Origin: Acanthopleura granulata
Lineage: Eukaryota > Mollusca > Polyplacophora > Chitonida > Chitonidae
Length of the DNA stretch: 64,000 nucleotides
Direction: 5' to 3'
NCBI GenBank assembly: GCA_016165875.1
Contig: JABBOT010000016.1
Coordinates: 8,266,946-8,330,945, forward strand
The notes beneath the pieces were generated by a model, which ran no database searches, was not told the DNA's origin, and saw only the letters and a program-made list of their open reading frames with translations. Positions 49,191-59,173 of the stretch are shown in pieces; position 1 is the stretch's first letter, and each line of letters starts with the position of its first letter. The position numbers and the translations under genes are program-made.

Positions 49191-51209
49191 AAGATAAAAG
49201 AATTAGACATTTTTTACCCTGGCGGTTAAAATCTCAAATTGCAAATGTCTTATCCTTACACAGATGTTAAAAGAAGATACTACGTTTAAATAAATTTCAC
49301 ATCATCTGAAAGGCCGTTTCATACAGATTCCGAAGATGTTTCATGTTATTCTTTCTACATTTTTACGGTGAATAAAACGCGAAAAACATGACTTTGTGGG
49401 CCATTTTGATCAGACTGAACCACCGACCCTATTAAGTCTTGAAACCTGCTCCAACTGTTATATTTCCACAGAACTCACAGACACAGATGTAGTGCCACAC
49501 CTATATCCATGTAAAATGTAGAAATAGCCTATTATCTAAAGATGCTTAGCAGTTAAAAAGAACCAGTGACGTCACTGTTTTTCTGATGTTTCAGTATGGT
49601 CCGAAAAGTCAACCTTAGAACTTCAGCGTTTATTGGCATTTTAATCACCCTGAAGGTTTTATTCTAACTATTGATTCGGACTTTGAAAACTTACACCCCA
49701 CCCCCCACCCCCCGGCCGGCAGAGTTAAAGAAACATATCAATTAAACACCAATCAATGAATTAGTCAGTCAATCGGTATAATCAGACAATTTGAACCAGG
49801 ATTTCAAAATTTAAACAGCATGGATTTTAACATGACTTGAAATTTTGTGAAACTTATCACTGTATTTAGAGTTTATTTTTGACGTGGAAACGAGGAAACT
49901 CATTAATTCCTGTGGAACTTAAGACAACACTGAATCACAGATCATAAAACATTTACCCCTGGTTTAATCAGACGACAGCTTAATGAACCGCAGGTATTAA
50001 ACCTTGGATGCACTGTCACGTGACTAATTAATAATTAACAAATCGTCCAGCGGTGGCGATAATTGATAATTGTAAAACATGTGACGCTGCGGGGGAATGT
50101 TCAATTCTGAGCGAAGCAAAGAACACAGCTGGACAAAACAAAGCCTGGATTAATTTTGCAAGAGCGCGACGCCTTGGCCTTTTGTCTTTCTATTTTTGTC
50201 CGCTGATGAGAAACTAAACCTCGGGTCGCATGTCACGAGATCCAGGCATCGCATCGCTGTCTCTCAGAATGTTCGGAAAAACCTCACGTGCTCTCTCTAG
50301 AATTAATCACCGGAATAAAGGCGCAAGAACAAACCGGATATTGTGATGTAAATGAAATGAATGATCTCCACCGCCATTCTTGCACCGAAATCAACCATAC
50401 GTGCTCGTGAACATTCGTGTCAGATATAGGCGCCCGCGAGGCATGTATGTAATCGTCGGCCATGCAAACCTCGATCATGCGTGGAAGCCTAAATCGATAC
50501 GTCGAGAGTCGCTAATCACTTGATATGGATCATCATGAAACTTAACACCGTTTTCGCCCCGGGGGTGGGGGGCTGCGGCGGACTCTGAAATCCAACACCT
50601 CTCAAAGTTTGGTGAACAGAATATTGATATGCCTCGACTTGTTAATTTAGCGATGTATTTGACCATGATCGAGTTTACACCTTTAACGCAATAATGATGA
50701 AAGTGTACAATTAAAAGAGCTCGCACAACAAACAGTAAAGGCTGGCTTTGTACAAGTCTCTGGCTTAGTCCACTGACGAGCAGCACAAAGGGCTTATAAA
50801 GAAGTCCAGCAAACAGCTGCTAATAAACTGATGTCACGAGCCGCGAAAAAAATTAACACCGTTAATTGATGGTACACTTCTGTTTCCAGTTAGCAAATAT
50901 GATAATATGAAATCCAGGCTAAATATTGGACCCCCTTAACTGACGTGAGTGAAGAGAAGGAAACCTGGTGTGAATGCAAAATTCAGGTGAAGGTATATGC
51001 ATACCTGCAGAAGTTTTCTGAATTTTCCTAATTCACGCCTTGCTCACCGTTGAAGATCGAAACATGATTTTTTGATAAACCAAGTTTAGCTGCGTAGATG
51101 GAGTCCTTATAATCCACGAAATTCCATAAAAAACAAATCAAATTAGTCTCGATAGCCTAAAAATAGCATGAATGTGATTGGAAAGATTCCCATTTTTTTT
51201 AAAACTTGG
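49191..51209. other. Non-coding stretch
   Basis: A C-run cluster (4, 6 and 6 C) ending in GGCCGGC lies at 49694-49720. TAAACACCAATCAATGAATTAG at 49743 may be a worn SINE end but is too short to call. The frame at 50475-50786 has no motif. Confidence 0.5.
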
Positions 51210-51290
51210 CGTCGACACCTACATTTGTGTACAAGTTGTCAACGAAGATGGGCATTCCGGGTCCATAATCGCAAGGTCAGTTTCCAAAAA
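51210..51290 (+). repeat. Dispersed repeat Z, copy 2
   Basis: Gap-free partner of 9926-10006. Read on the minus strand this copy has the frame CDYGPGMPIFVDNLYTNVG, broken by a stop shortly before it; the other copy has substitutions and its own stop in the same frame. FVDNLYTN faintly recalls the DNFYTS region of piggyBac-type transposases. The match is too short to assign. Confidence 0.55.
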
Positions 51291-51506
51291 AGTCTGCCCA
51301 CCATAAATCTGCAAAGATAGTCGTCTCAAGGATTCGCTTTTGTAAAAGCGCAACTCTGTCAACAAATTTACCTGAAAGATTCCATCTTGTGATTACAATT
51401 CTGCCAGCAAAAGAAACACCTGTTTCCTTCATTTCTCAATCTGCATCTTTTGCCGTGCAGTCTGTGTGACTATTGTTTGGAAATTGCTTGAACTTTCGTT
51501 CCCCAG

Positions 51507-51691
51507 AAAAGTCATGGGAGGAATTTAAGTCGTGCCCTCGCCGCAACATCTCCTCCACTCCCCCTCCCCCTCCCCCTCCCCCTCCCCCCACCACACAGTC
51601 TCTTACCTCCATGGATTTCAATAACAACTCAGATCGATCAGAGGTTGTAGCGCCAATGGATCCCATGACTACAATTATCGGCGAACGTTAC
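51507..51691 (+). CDS. Candidate proline-rich exon
   Basis: A strong acceptor (GAACTTTCGTTCCCCAG, ending 51506) and a perfect TAC/GTAAGT donor (51692) enclose 185 bases with one fully open frame (incoming phase 1, outgoing phase 0). The peptide runs KSWEEFKSCPRRNISST, then a run of ten prolines from the CCCCCT repeat, then TTQSLTSMDFNNNSDRSE and ends MDPMTTIIGERY. A minus frame is open too (51436-51666), largely because the repeat has no stops in either direction. No partner exon with matching phase was found, and the family is unknown. Confidence 0.28.
51560..51589. repeat. (CCCCCT)n, five C-runs
   Basis: C runs of 5, 5, 5, 5 and 6 separated by single T. The minus strand has five G runs with one-base loops, an ideal G-quadruplex pattern; the plus strand could form an i-motif. 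It lies inside the candidate exon. Confidence 0.95.
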
Positions 51692-52028
51692 GTAAGTATA
51701 ACGATGGTCCAGTGTGACACGGAATTATCGGATGTCGTTTCTAACTGTTAATCCTGATGTCAACAACCCCCCAAGGCCAGTTACGTCATCAATGTGACCA
51801 TTGTAGGAGTTGTGAGGAATTCAGGCAGAAAACACCTCCTTCTAAACATGTAATGTATACAGTCAACACAGGGGAACCAATGCTTTCTGCTGTCTTAGGA
51901 GGACAACGTTTATATTTCACACCAGTTCCATTTTCGTTCACCGTTTTGCTTTCTCACTAGTTTTCCTTCTGTTTATTTTTCATTTTCTTTGTTTCCTTTT
52001 TTTTCTTTTGGTTTGGAATGGATTCCAG

Positions 52029-52147
52029 TGGTGTGTAAATTTAAGTCTCAGCAGGTCACGATCTTGTCTGGAAAAATGGCAAAGCTTCGAATTCCAGAGA
52101 TCCATCTGAAACGAGGAGACAAAAACGCCAGCAGCCATGCCAATTAG
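52029..52147 (+). CDS. Possible terminal exon after a long pyrimidine tract
   Basis: About 60 bases of nearly pure pyrimidine end at TTTGGAATGGATTCCAG (52028), one of the best acceptors in the window. With one base from a prior exon it reads VCKFKSQQVTILSGKMAKLR, then IPEIHLKRGDKNASSHAN and stops at TAG 52145. The phase does not match the phase-0 donor of 51507-51691; that junction would give a different 26-residue end. The opposite strand is open for 95 codons (51980-52267), so the strand is undecided. Confidence 0.15.
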
Positions 52148-52919
52148 CCTGTGTTTTACACCAGATTTTACAGGCCGACAGAGATTGCTGGCCACAAAAG
52201 AGATAAAATCAATGATTTGTTGTATTGATTGCCCTAGGGCTCTCATGGCATATTGTCTATAACGCAATCGCTCGCGGTCTCCCTTCAGCGTCTGAACCAG
52301 CTATCTAACAGCGCCGCCATGTTTCCGGTGTACATCGAACTGATGGAGTGCACGTTTACCAGAGGTCTATATAGTCACCAGGTTTATACTGGATGTAAAC
52401 CTGTGTGTTAAAATCCCTTCCTTTTGGGCAAAACGAAAAAGCTTCTTATTAATTATCCAGTTCACAGCTTTGTCATGCTGTTACTGTTGGTACAAAAACT
52501 AATATAAAGCAATACACTGTATATACATCTATACACGAACATTTACATACAAAACTTTAATCATTGTAACTTCTTGTATGCAGGTAAACATCAAACGAGG
52601 CCTGTAGATCTTTTCGTTCTGAACTGTGCTTCACAGGCGGATTATTAAATGCACTGTTTTGTCATCTTTTGTGCGTTGGTTTAAGTTGGTTTATGTTCTA
52701 CAATGTAGATATAAAAATTTGTGGCCGTATTTCCTTATCCACCTGTCTATTGTTTTCAAAAATATAGCGTCATGTCGACACTAGGCACCATTTGTAATTC
52801 AAGGTAAATTTTCGAAAGGAAACTATGTACTCGCCCTTGCTGGAAGCTGCTGTTCAGTAAGAGAGACTTATGTAGTGCTCACACTGCACGCAGTTGTGAT
52901 AAAGTAATGTAGGACAGGC
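52148..52919. other. Non-coding stretch
   Basis: Apart from the minus frame ending near 52267 nothing is open for 60 codons. AT-rich from 52430 onward. Confidence 0.55.
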
Positions 52920-53132
52920 TCTTTCTGGCTCTAAGATATGAAGCCTTCATCTCGTATCAGCCCATCAGGTTCTGGGTCAAATGTTTCTGGGTTCAAATCC
53001 ACCTCTGCAAATGCAATTGTGGATGAGGTTTTAGTCCCTACATGGTGATTGACTCATTGCACTTCTGTTGCGGCCAATCAGAAACACAACATCAATTGAA
53101 ATATGATAATTACGTCAAACTAAATAAATAAA
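52920..53132 (+). mobile_element. tRNA-like SINE candidate
   Basis: A canonical B box GGGTTCAAATCC (52989-53000) lies about 60 bases after a weak A-box-like TGGCTCTAAGATATGAAG. A ~100-base body with TTGCGGCCAATCAGAAACAC, CAATTGAAATATGATAATTA and CGTCAAAC follows. It ends in (TAAA)n. The head-body-A/T tail order is that of a SINE, and the tail differs from the 824-1072 family, so this would be a second family. Confidence 0.5.
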
Positions 53133-55179
53133 CCAGATGAATAAATATATGAAGTTCCACCAAACCTACAAACCTGTGATTTGAAAGAAATACATACATA
53201 TGTATGTGCTTAAATGTACGATTAAGTCTGCAATTGCCACTAGATGAAACAATAATTGTAATACAATCTTTATAAATTCATAAAAGATCCTCGTGAAAAG
53301 TTCAAAAATAAATAACGCTTACTGTTTTCAGTTTACGTAAAACAGGCTGTTCTCCGTCATAAAAATATCTCTTAACTTCCACAAGTCGGCGTGCTCTATG
53401 AACTCAAGGCTATAATTTCAATCAAATTCTTCTTTCCGTCAGTATACCAGGTGGTCTCACGTGGTAACCATGGCAACAACATTATGCAAAATACCGCTTA
53501 GTGGGAAATGTCAGCATATGCACATCCACATCTCCCCCCACCTCCTTTCCCTTACCCCCGGGGATGTTGTAAATATCGTGCAGTATATTAAAATTTTGTC
53601 GATAGCCTGAGAGCAGCTGGATCGACATCACACAAAGCCAGCAGTAATCCAGGGTGTAGGAAATAACGTCAATTCGAAAAACAGCTGCGGAAAACCTGTC
53701 GGGATTTGACATGTACTGTGATTTACCTGGTTCCCGACCTTGCAATGGTTCATACACTTGTTACACCATTAGAGGGATTTTGTTGAAACAACCGGAATTT
53801 TAAGTTTTGCGGAAAATATCAGGTATATTTGTTCTCTGGTAGTTGGCGGGTTGCCCCTCTCTGTCAGGTCCGCATCTTGTGATTCTAAGGTATATAGGTG
53901 TCACTACCTTTTTTTCGTCGTGAACGAAGCAAATTTAGTGTTCGATGGATGCAAGATACCAAAAACGCAATTCCGTCCAGAACAAAATAGATAGAACAAC
54001 TTTACATTTCCTGAAATGTGGGAAACAAAACCTTACCCTTGCACATTAGTGTATCTTCACTGGTGCTGTAAGGGAGATGGATCGGTAAGGACCCTTTAGC
54101 AATGGTGTAAAGACTCTGGCTTTTATACCATGCCCGAAAAGTCGAACAATTTGGGTCCCTCTCCGCGCATGCTTCCTGTTCTACCCCGGAAACAACCTCC
54201 AAGGCCCCAGTCTCCTCTGAAAGGCACCATGCGGTAAGGCAGATTAGATTTCTACTTCTGCATAGAGGCTGTCTTAATTTCAACTATATTTTGTAAAACT
54301 GATGTCAAAATATGTAAGACGGTTGGATATAGTCAAATATTGCCTTGGACACAAGCACATGCGTGGTGGGGTGGATCAAGTAATGCGGTACATGGCCTTT
54401 AGAATCGGCTAGAAATTTGATGCTAACGGTATATTTCTTTTCTTGAAAAAAGGGGAAAGTGTCCTCTTCAAACAGTGTCGGTTGAAATTAGTTGCACAGT
54501 TCAACTCCCGCGCAACTCCGTCCAGCTACACTATCTCCCACGATTATCCCTTTTGTAGTTTCCGGCAGCAGGAAGGAGAATCTTCAACTAATTTCTTCGA
54601 ACCCTTCAGACTGTTTTTATTCCCTTGTAACAGACCATGTTATATGCAACACGCGGGCGTTTCAGATGGAAATTAATCCGTAGGCGTCATCTTTTACTTT
54701 GGTTACACTTGTCACATTTCCCGTAAAGAACTGCTCTGCCATTTTCTTATTCCCACTTGCCCATCACTCTGCAAAAGGGGTAATCTTTCAATGCAATGAC
54801 TCACATCGTCATCCGTTCTGCAGGCGCTTCTCCCCATGGTAACGTTGCATAGTTGACTTATTTTTAGTAAGCATTACATGTGGCGGGCCACTGCTGGGCG
54901 GAGGATTAATCTGCATATTGATTGAAGCTCTCGGAGAATGTTGAGTTATTTCTGCTCATGACCCACAAGTAATATACATGCTGTCAATCAACCTCTGTAT
55001 ATTGCCAGAGTAGTTCTCCTTAATAATCGATGTCATGCAGTTCAAATCCAGGTGCGGCCATTTTGCGAAATTTTTAGTGACGTTATGAAAAGAGCTCACC
55101 CTATAAATTACTTCACTTCTGCATTAACAGTCAGTTCTTGGAAACAGTCGATTATTATAATTGTTAATTAATACCTCTG
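53133..55179. other. Non-coding stretch
   Basis: Minus frames at 53482-53757 and 54002-54283 (91 and 93 codons) and plus frames at 54443-54683 have no motif. A GTTCAAATCCAGG at 55039 resembles a B box but has no A box. The region around 54900-55000 is homeodomain-site-like (ATTA, TGATTGA) but not diagnostic. Confidence 0.45.
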
Positions 55180-55312
55180 TTATTTATTCCATTTCAAACT
55201 TAATCCACGTGTGTTGATGCTAAAAGAAAATGCCAATGAATGGATTCGAACCTATATACTTAACCCAGATCGACATGTCTTAGCTGTCCTCACTCGGCAC
55301 ATGTGGAGCTAT
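55180..55312 (-). mobile_element. tRNA-like SINE candidate, minus strand
   Basis: On the minus strand a GTGCCGAGTGAGGACAG A-box-like motif (55286-55302) precedes a perfect B box GGTTCGAATCC (55242-55252) by about 35 bases, very close to true tRNA spacing. The acceptor and T stems do not pair, so it is not a working tRNA gene. CATTCATTGGCATTTTC and a short GGAATAAATAAC end follow, as in a short SINE. Confidence 0.5.
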
Positions 55313-55696
55313 TAGTATGGAGAAGAACATGTAACGGTAAATTAGAAAGCAGATGTGATCTTAGTTAGCTGGGTAATTGCCACTGTTATGATGCAGTGGT
55401 CCGTAGGGAATCAACCTCGATGAAAAAGTACTGTAAAAGGTTTCCTGAAAAGAATGGCATCACTGAGACGTGTGTGTATGAAACAGGCAGTCACAGAGCG
55501 TTGTGTAGGAATGCAGTGGTCGTATTTTTCTGTCAAATTGCAAGAAAAAGAGAAAGAAAACCCCTCAAATTTGTACACCCTCCACCCACTCACCTTCGCG
55601 CGCAAAGCAGCTGGTGTCTGCTTCATTGGCCAGTTTGTTGTGTGGATATGGCTTAGCCATATAACCCTTCAGTTCATGAATGAAATAGTATGTGGT
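55313..55696. other. Non-coding stretch
   Basis: Frames at 55396-55699 are open on both strands, without motif. Confidence 0.5.
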
Positions 55697-55801
55697 TAGT
55701 CAGTAAATTGTCCAGTAAGTTAGTACGTGATTGATCAGTAAGTTGCTCAGTAATTTAGTGCATGATTAGTCAGTAAGTTGCTTAGCAAGTCAGCACAACA
55801 G
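55697..55801. repeat. 3 x 35-bp tandem repeat
   Basis: Units begin at 55697, 55732 and 55767 with T(A/G)(G/A)TCAGTAA and contain CAGTAAGTTAGT-like blocks. The spacing is exactly 35 bases and the units are diverged. A further CACAGCCAATGATA block occurs at about 55798 (as CAACAGCCAATGATA) and again at 55858, so a looser duplication continues to about 55870. Confidence 0.88.
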
Positions 55802-55870
55802 CCAATGATATAATCAGCTACACGGTCTGTCAGTTTGTAAGTTAGTCAGTTAATACCACAGCCAATGATA

Positions 55871-58609
55871 ACAAGTCAAACAATCAACCCTTGTTTCAAC
55901 AACACATTACAAAAATATATCTATAAACGCACTACATTCGTACTAGTGGATAATACAATAACGATTTGCAAGTAACATGTATCCGATTTATTGCCAGTAA
56001 AAGAAATAGCTTTGATGATAGCTATCCTTCATGGTTCAGGTTATAGTTATATGGTGTACTTATATTACGTTTAATTTTACCAGTGACCATTAAACCACTC
56101 CGTGTTTATTAACCGGGACTCGGGAAGAACGCCAGGTGGCAAAGCTTTTAAGTAAATGCCTTAGTGAGGGAGTACTGAAGTGGAGAGAAGTCGCGAACAA
56201 GGCACCGTGTAAACATTTGAGTGTAGCTTCACGCAGGGGAACTAATCCAACCGGACCGCTGTCACACACGTTCCGGCCGGATAATATCCGAGTAGGAATC
56301 CGCTAAGGGAGGGTGGGGAGGAAAAGCTGGCGTAACGAAGAAAAAGCAATTGGCACGGCCTTGCTTTGACGGCGATGAAAATGCAATTATAGATTGGAAA
56401 CGAGTCGAAAGTAATCCAATTGATCGTCTATGGCGAATGAATGGAAGGTGGGTTTCATTCCCTGGTCAAATTCGATCGGTGCCGGCGACTTAGAAATAAC
56501 ACGGTGAAAGAATGGAAGCTTTATTTACTGACCCCAGAATCCTGATGCCGGGAGACTGGGAACTGCATTACAGCCCGGTTCCGTTAAAGACCTCAAGATC
56601 TACTTAACCATGCGGGCCGATTTCCGGATTAATGCGCGCGCGGGTCACCACGAAGAAGCTGCTGAATTAGGATTTGTACAAGAGTCGCCCGAGTCAAGAA
56701 AAAGCAAACGTTCCACCTTGGAACAACTCCCGTTTATCTGACAGTGCAGGAATCAGAGAAAACCCGTGGTTTCAGAACGTATTTCCGATTTAGAATAGCG
56801 ATTTGCACACTGAGATGGAATGCAACCGTTTTATAAACAGGCAATGGGATTGAATGTGATCGCTTATTTAAGGCTCGCTTTAGCTAACTTCCTCGCATGA
56901 GCTAAAAAAGATGTAGATATGTTTGTCTACTGCACAGGCAAAAGCACCGTTGAAGGATATATCTAAACAAATGCGGAATCGCTACCAACTATTTATTCCA
57001 GTATTTTAAAAGAAAAGTAATTTCAAAAGGTTATTTTTTTTTTTAAATGTCAAGTATAGAATTTAACAATTATTTATTTTGTTTTAATTAATTTTGCCTC
57101 CAGCTATTTACGTCGTATGGTGTTCTGTTTTCTCTTTCTCTTTCATCTAATCTTCTGTACCAACTACATGCTTAGAGGCTTATTCGCATAAATCTTTACT
57201 GTAAAAAAAAATAATCTGTTACCAACAGAGTACCATGCTTTCTGAGTGACTGCAGAATACATTATGTTACTTGTTACAAATATTTATATTACACATGACT
57301 TGCTTTGTTCCATGACATACTTTTCTTTGGTGTCCATAACATAATATTATATCACACTGCCATGATCTATCCAATCATCACTAGGAAAAAATACTATTAA
57401 AATGTTAAATTTAACAGAGTTTAGTTTTCAGAGTGTGTCCTTTTGTCTTTTCTTCTGGTGTTTTGTTTTTTTGTGTGTGTTTTTTTTTTTTGGATCACCT
57501 TACGTTTTTCAATATTTATCCCGGTTTTCAGCATTATGTACCCAGTTATCAAGATTTTCATATTTACCTTTGGTCAGCCATTGTACACACTTTCCTGTCG
57601 ACGTAAAGGCATGTGCCTGTCCGTCCCTAACCAGGTTGGCTCATCCACTCACTCAGTAATGTGGCCAGTTACCGAACCGACTTTGCAAAGGGGGATAACT
57701 CTCCTACACCCTGTGCGCATTATTAATTACGCTTATCCTAAATAATACAATATATTTTTCTTGTCAAGTGATTTAGACTAAAACTTATATTTATTATTAT
57801 CGTAATAAAATATCGTTATTAAATAAAATCTAATAATCGAGCTTTTTGTACACCAGTCCACAGCTGTTCTTGTGCACGTAGTCCAATTGCCTTTAAGGTA
57901 GTCAAAACACAATACCTCTATTACAAGCAGGACTCACGCTATGTGATCATATTATTTCCTATCCTAAACCAAGCCCTGTTTTGATCATCCGCATATTTTA
58001 ATGCACAAATGGAATACTTGTTCCTTTCTGAAATTCCATAAACATATTCCACCGAACTTCACACTATATCCTTTTTCTCTCAGTTCTTTAAGAAAAAGTC
58101 ATCAATAATCAAAGCCGAGTTCAATGCGCACCAGCCGTGATTCGCAATATGGCTGCTGTTTTTGTTTGCATCGCGTCCTCGGGACTTGTTTGCTGTCCTT
58201 CAGCCTGATACTCACAGCTGTCACGTGGTTTTGTCCGGATTTCTCTCCTCAGATACATCTGTTTCATCTCACGCTCTCAATGTCTTCTCACCGAAATGCA
58301 TTGTGCTCTTGTCACGGTCACCCATTCAACTCTCTTCCCAGATGTCGTTGGTGCTAAAAAAAGTCATGTGAAAACCTCTCAGTTTTTTCTTCTGTTTAAG
58401 GGCCGCTTGAATCCGATGCCACGGAAAAAAAGATGGTCGCCAATTTTCTCTGAGAAAAAAAACAATACGTAGATGAAACAGAACAATGGGCTCACCGGAC
58501 CCTAGATATCCATTTATTCATATATTAGCTATCGGATGTTTATATGCACTGATCGTGTATTCATTTTTTTTATTATCCACAATGACGAGTGAATCAAGTT
58601 ATTAGTTAT
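55871..58609. other. Non-coding, AT-rich
   Basis: The section 57000-57850 is very AT-rich with T-runs (57033, 57480). The hydrophobic frames at 57402-57745 are products of T-rich DNA. GC-richer DNA at 56260-56720 has no long frame. No gene was recognised. Confidence 0.5.
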
Positions 58610-58640
58610 TTATATATATATATATGCATATATATATGCA
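58610..58640. repeat. (AT)n with ATGCAT interruptions
   Basis: AT dinucleotide run broken by two ATGCAT palindromes. Confidence 0.9.
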
Positions 58641-58713
58641 TCTCTGCCTCCACCTTACCACCATTTACGCCTTCCTGTGGGTGAAATATGTTGCCGATGT
58701 GACTTTTTTTTCA

Positions 58714-58738
58714 TTGTTGTTGTTGGTGGTGGTGGTGT
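58714..58738. repeat. (TTG)n(TGG)n microsatellite
   Basis: Three TTG followed by about four TGG units, then a G7 run at 58745-58751. Confidence 0.85.
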
Positions 58739-58751
58739 TTTGGGAGGGGGG

Positions 58752-59150
58752 GATTTGGGTTTTTAATTTATCCCCTAAAGCTAACTGCAGCCTATTTTAT
58801 ATGGCGTTGTAATGAACGTTTGTGAATTACACCTGGATAGTAATAAAGTATGGCGGAATGAGGGCTGTTTCTGATTGGCTGCCTTAAGCTCGGCGCAGCT
58901 GTTTAACGGTAGCCGGAAGTAACTGCTCCATTCTCAGTACATCTTGATCTATCTGTTGTCAGAAATGTCTGCCTGTCGCTTTTTTGGCAGACTGAAGCTT
59001 ATAATTTTTTTATATGTATATATTTCGTTGACGCATATGGCCGAGATGTATTTTACTTTAATTTGTTGTCAGTAGAGAAAACGTATATAGACATTTATTG
59101 GATGGATGGTAAGGCATATTGGTAAAAAGTCGCTTGATGTATTTGGTGTA
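58752..59150. other. Non-coding stretch
   Basis: Nothing recognised. Confidence 0.6.
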
Positions 59151-59173
59151 TTTTTTTTTTTTTTTTTTTTTTT
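59151..59173. repeat. T23 homopolymer
   Basis: Twenty-three consecutive T. On the minus strand it encodes the polylysine run in the longest frame of the window (59069-59572), which is why that frame is not called a gene. Confidence 0.95.

Noticed and set aside
49741..49775. TAAACACCAATCAATGAA, similar to the SINE end module
   Set aside because: Too short, and lacks the preceding GTACGGCG block. A-rich CAAT strings are common here.
50122..50140. GAACACAGCTGG match to the start of miR-317
   Set aside because: The match stops after 12 bases and no hairpin arm pairs with it.
55035..55052. B-box-like GTTCAAATCCAGG
   Set aside because: No A box at 30-90 bases upstream and no SINE-like tail downstream.
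57402..57745. Hydrophobic frames resembling membrane segments
   Set aside because: They are translations of T-rich simple sequence (F/V/L runs) and lack a charged boundary or splice pattern.
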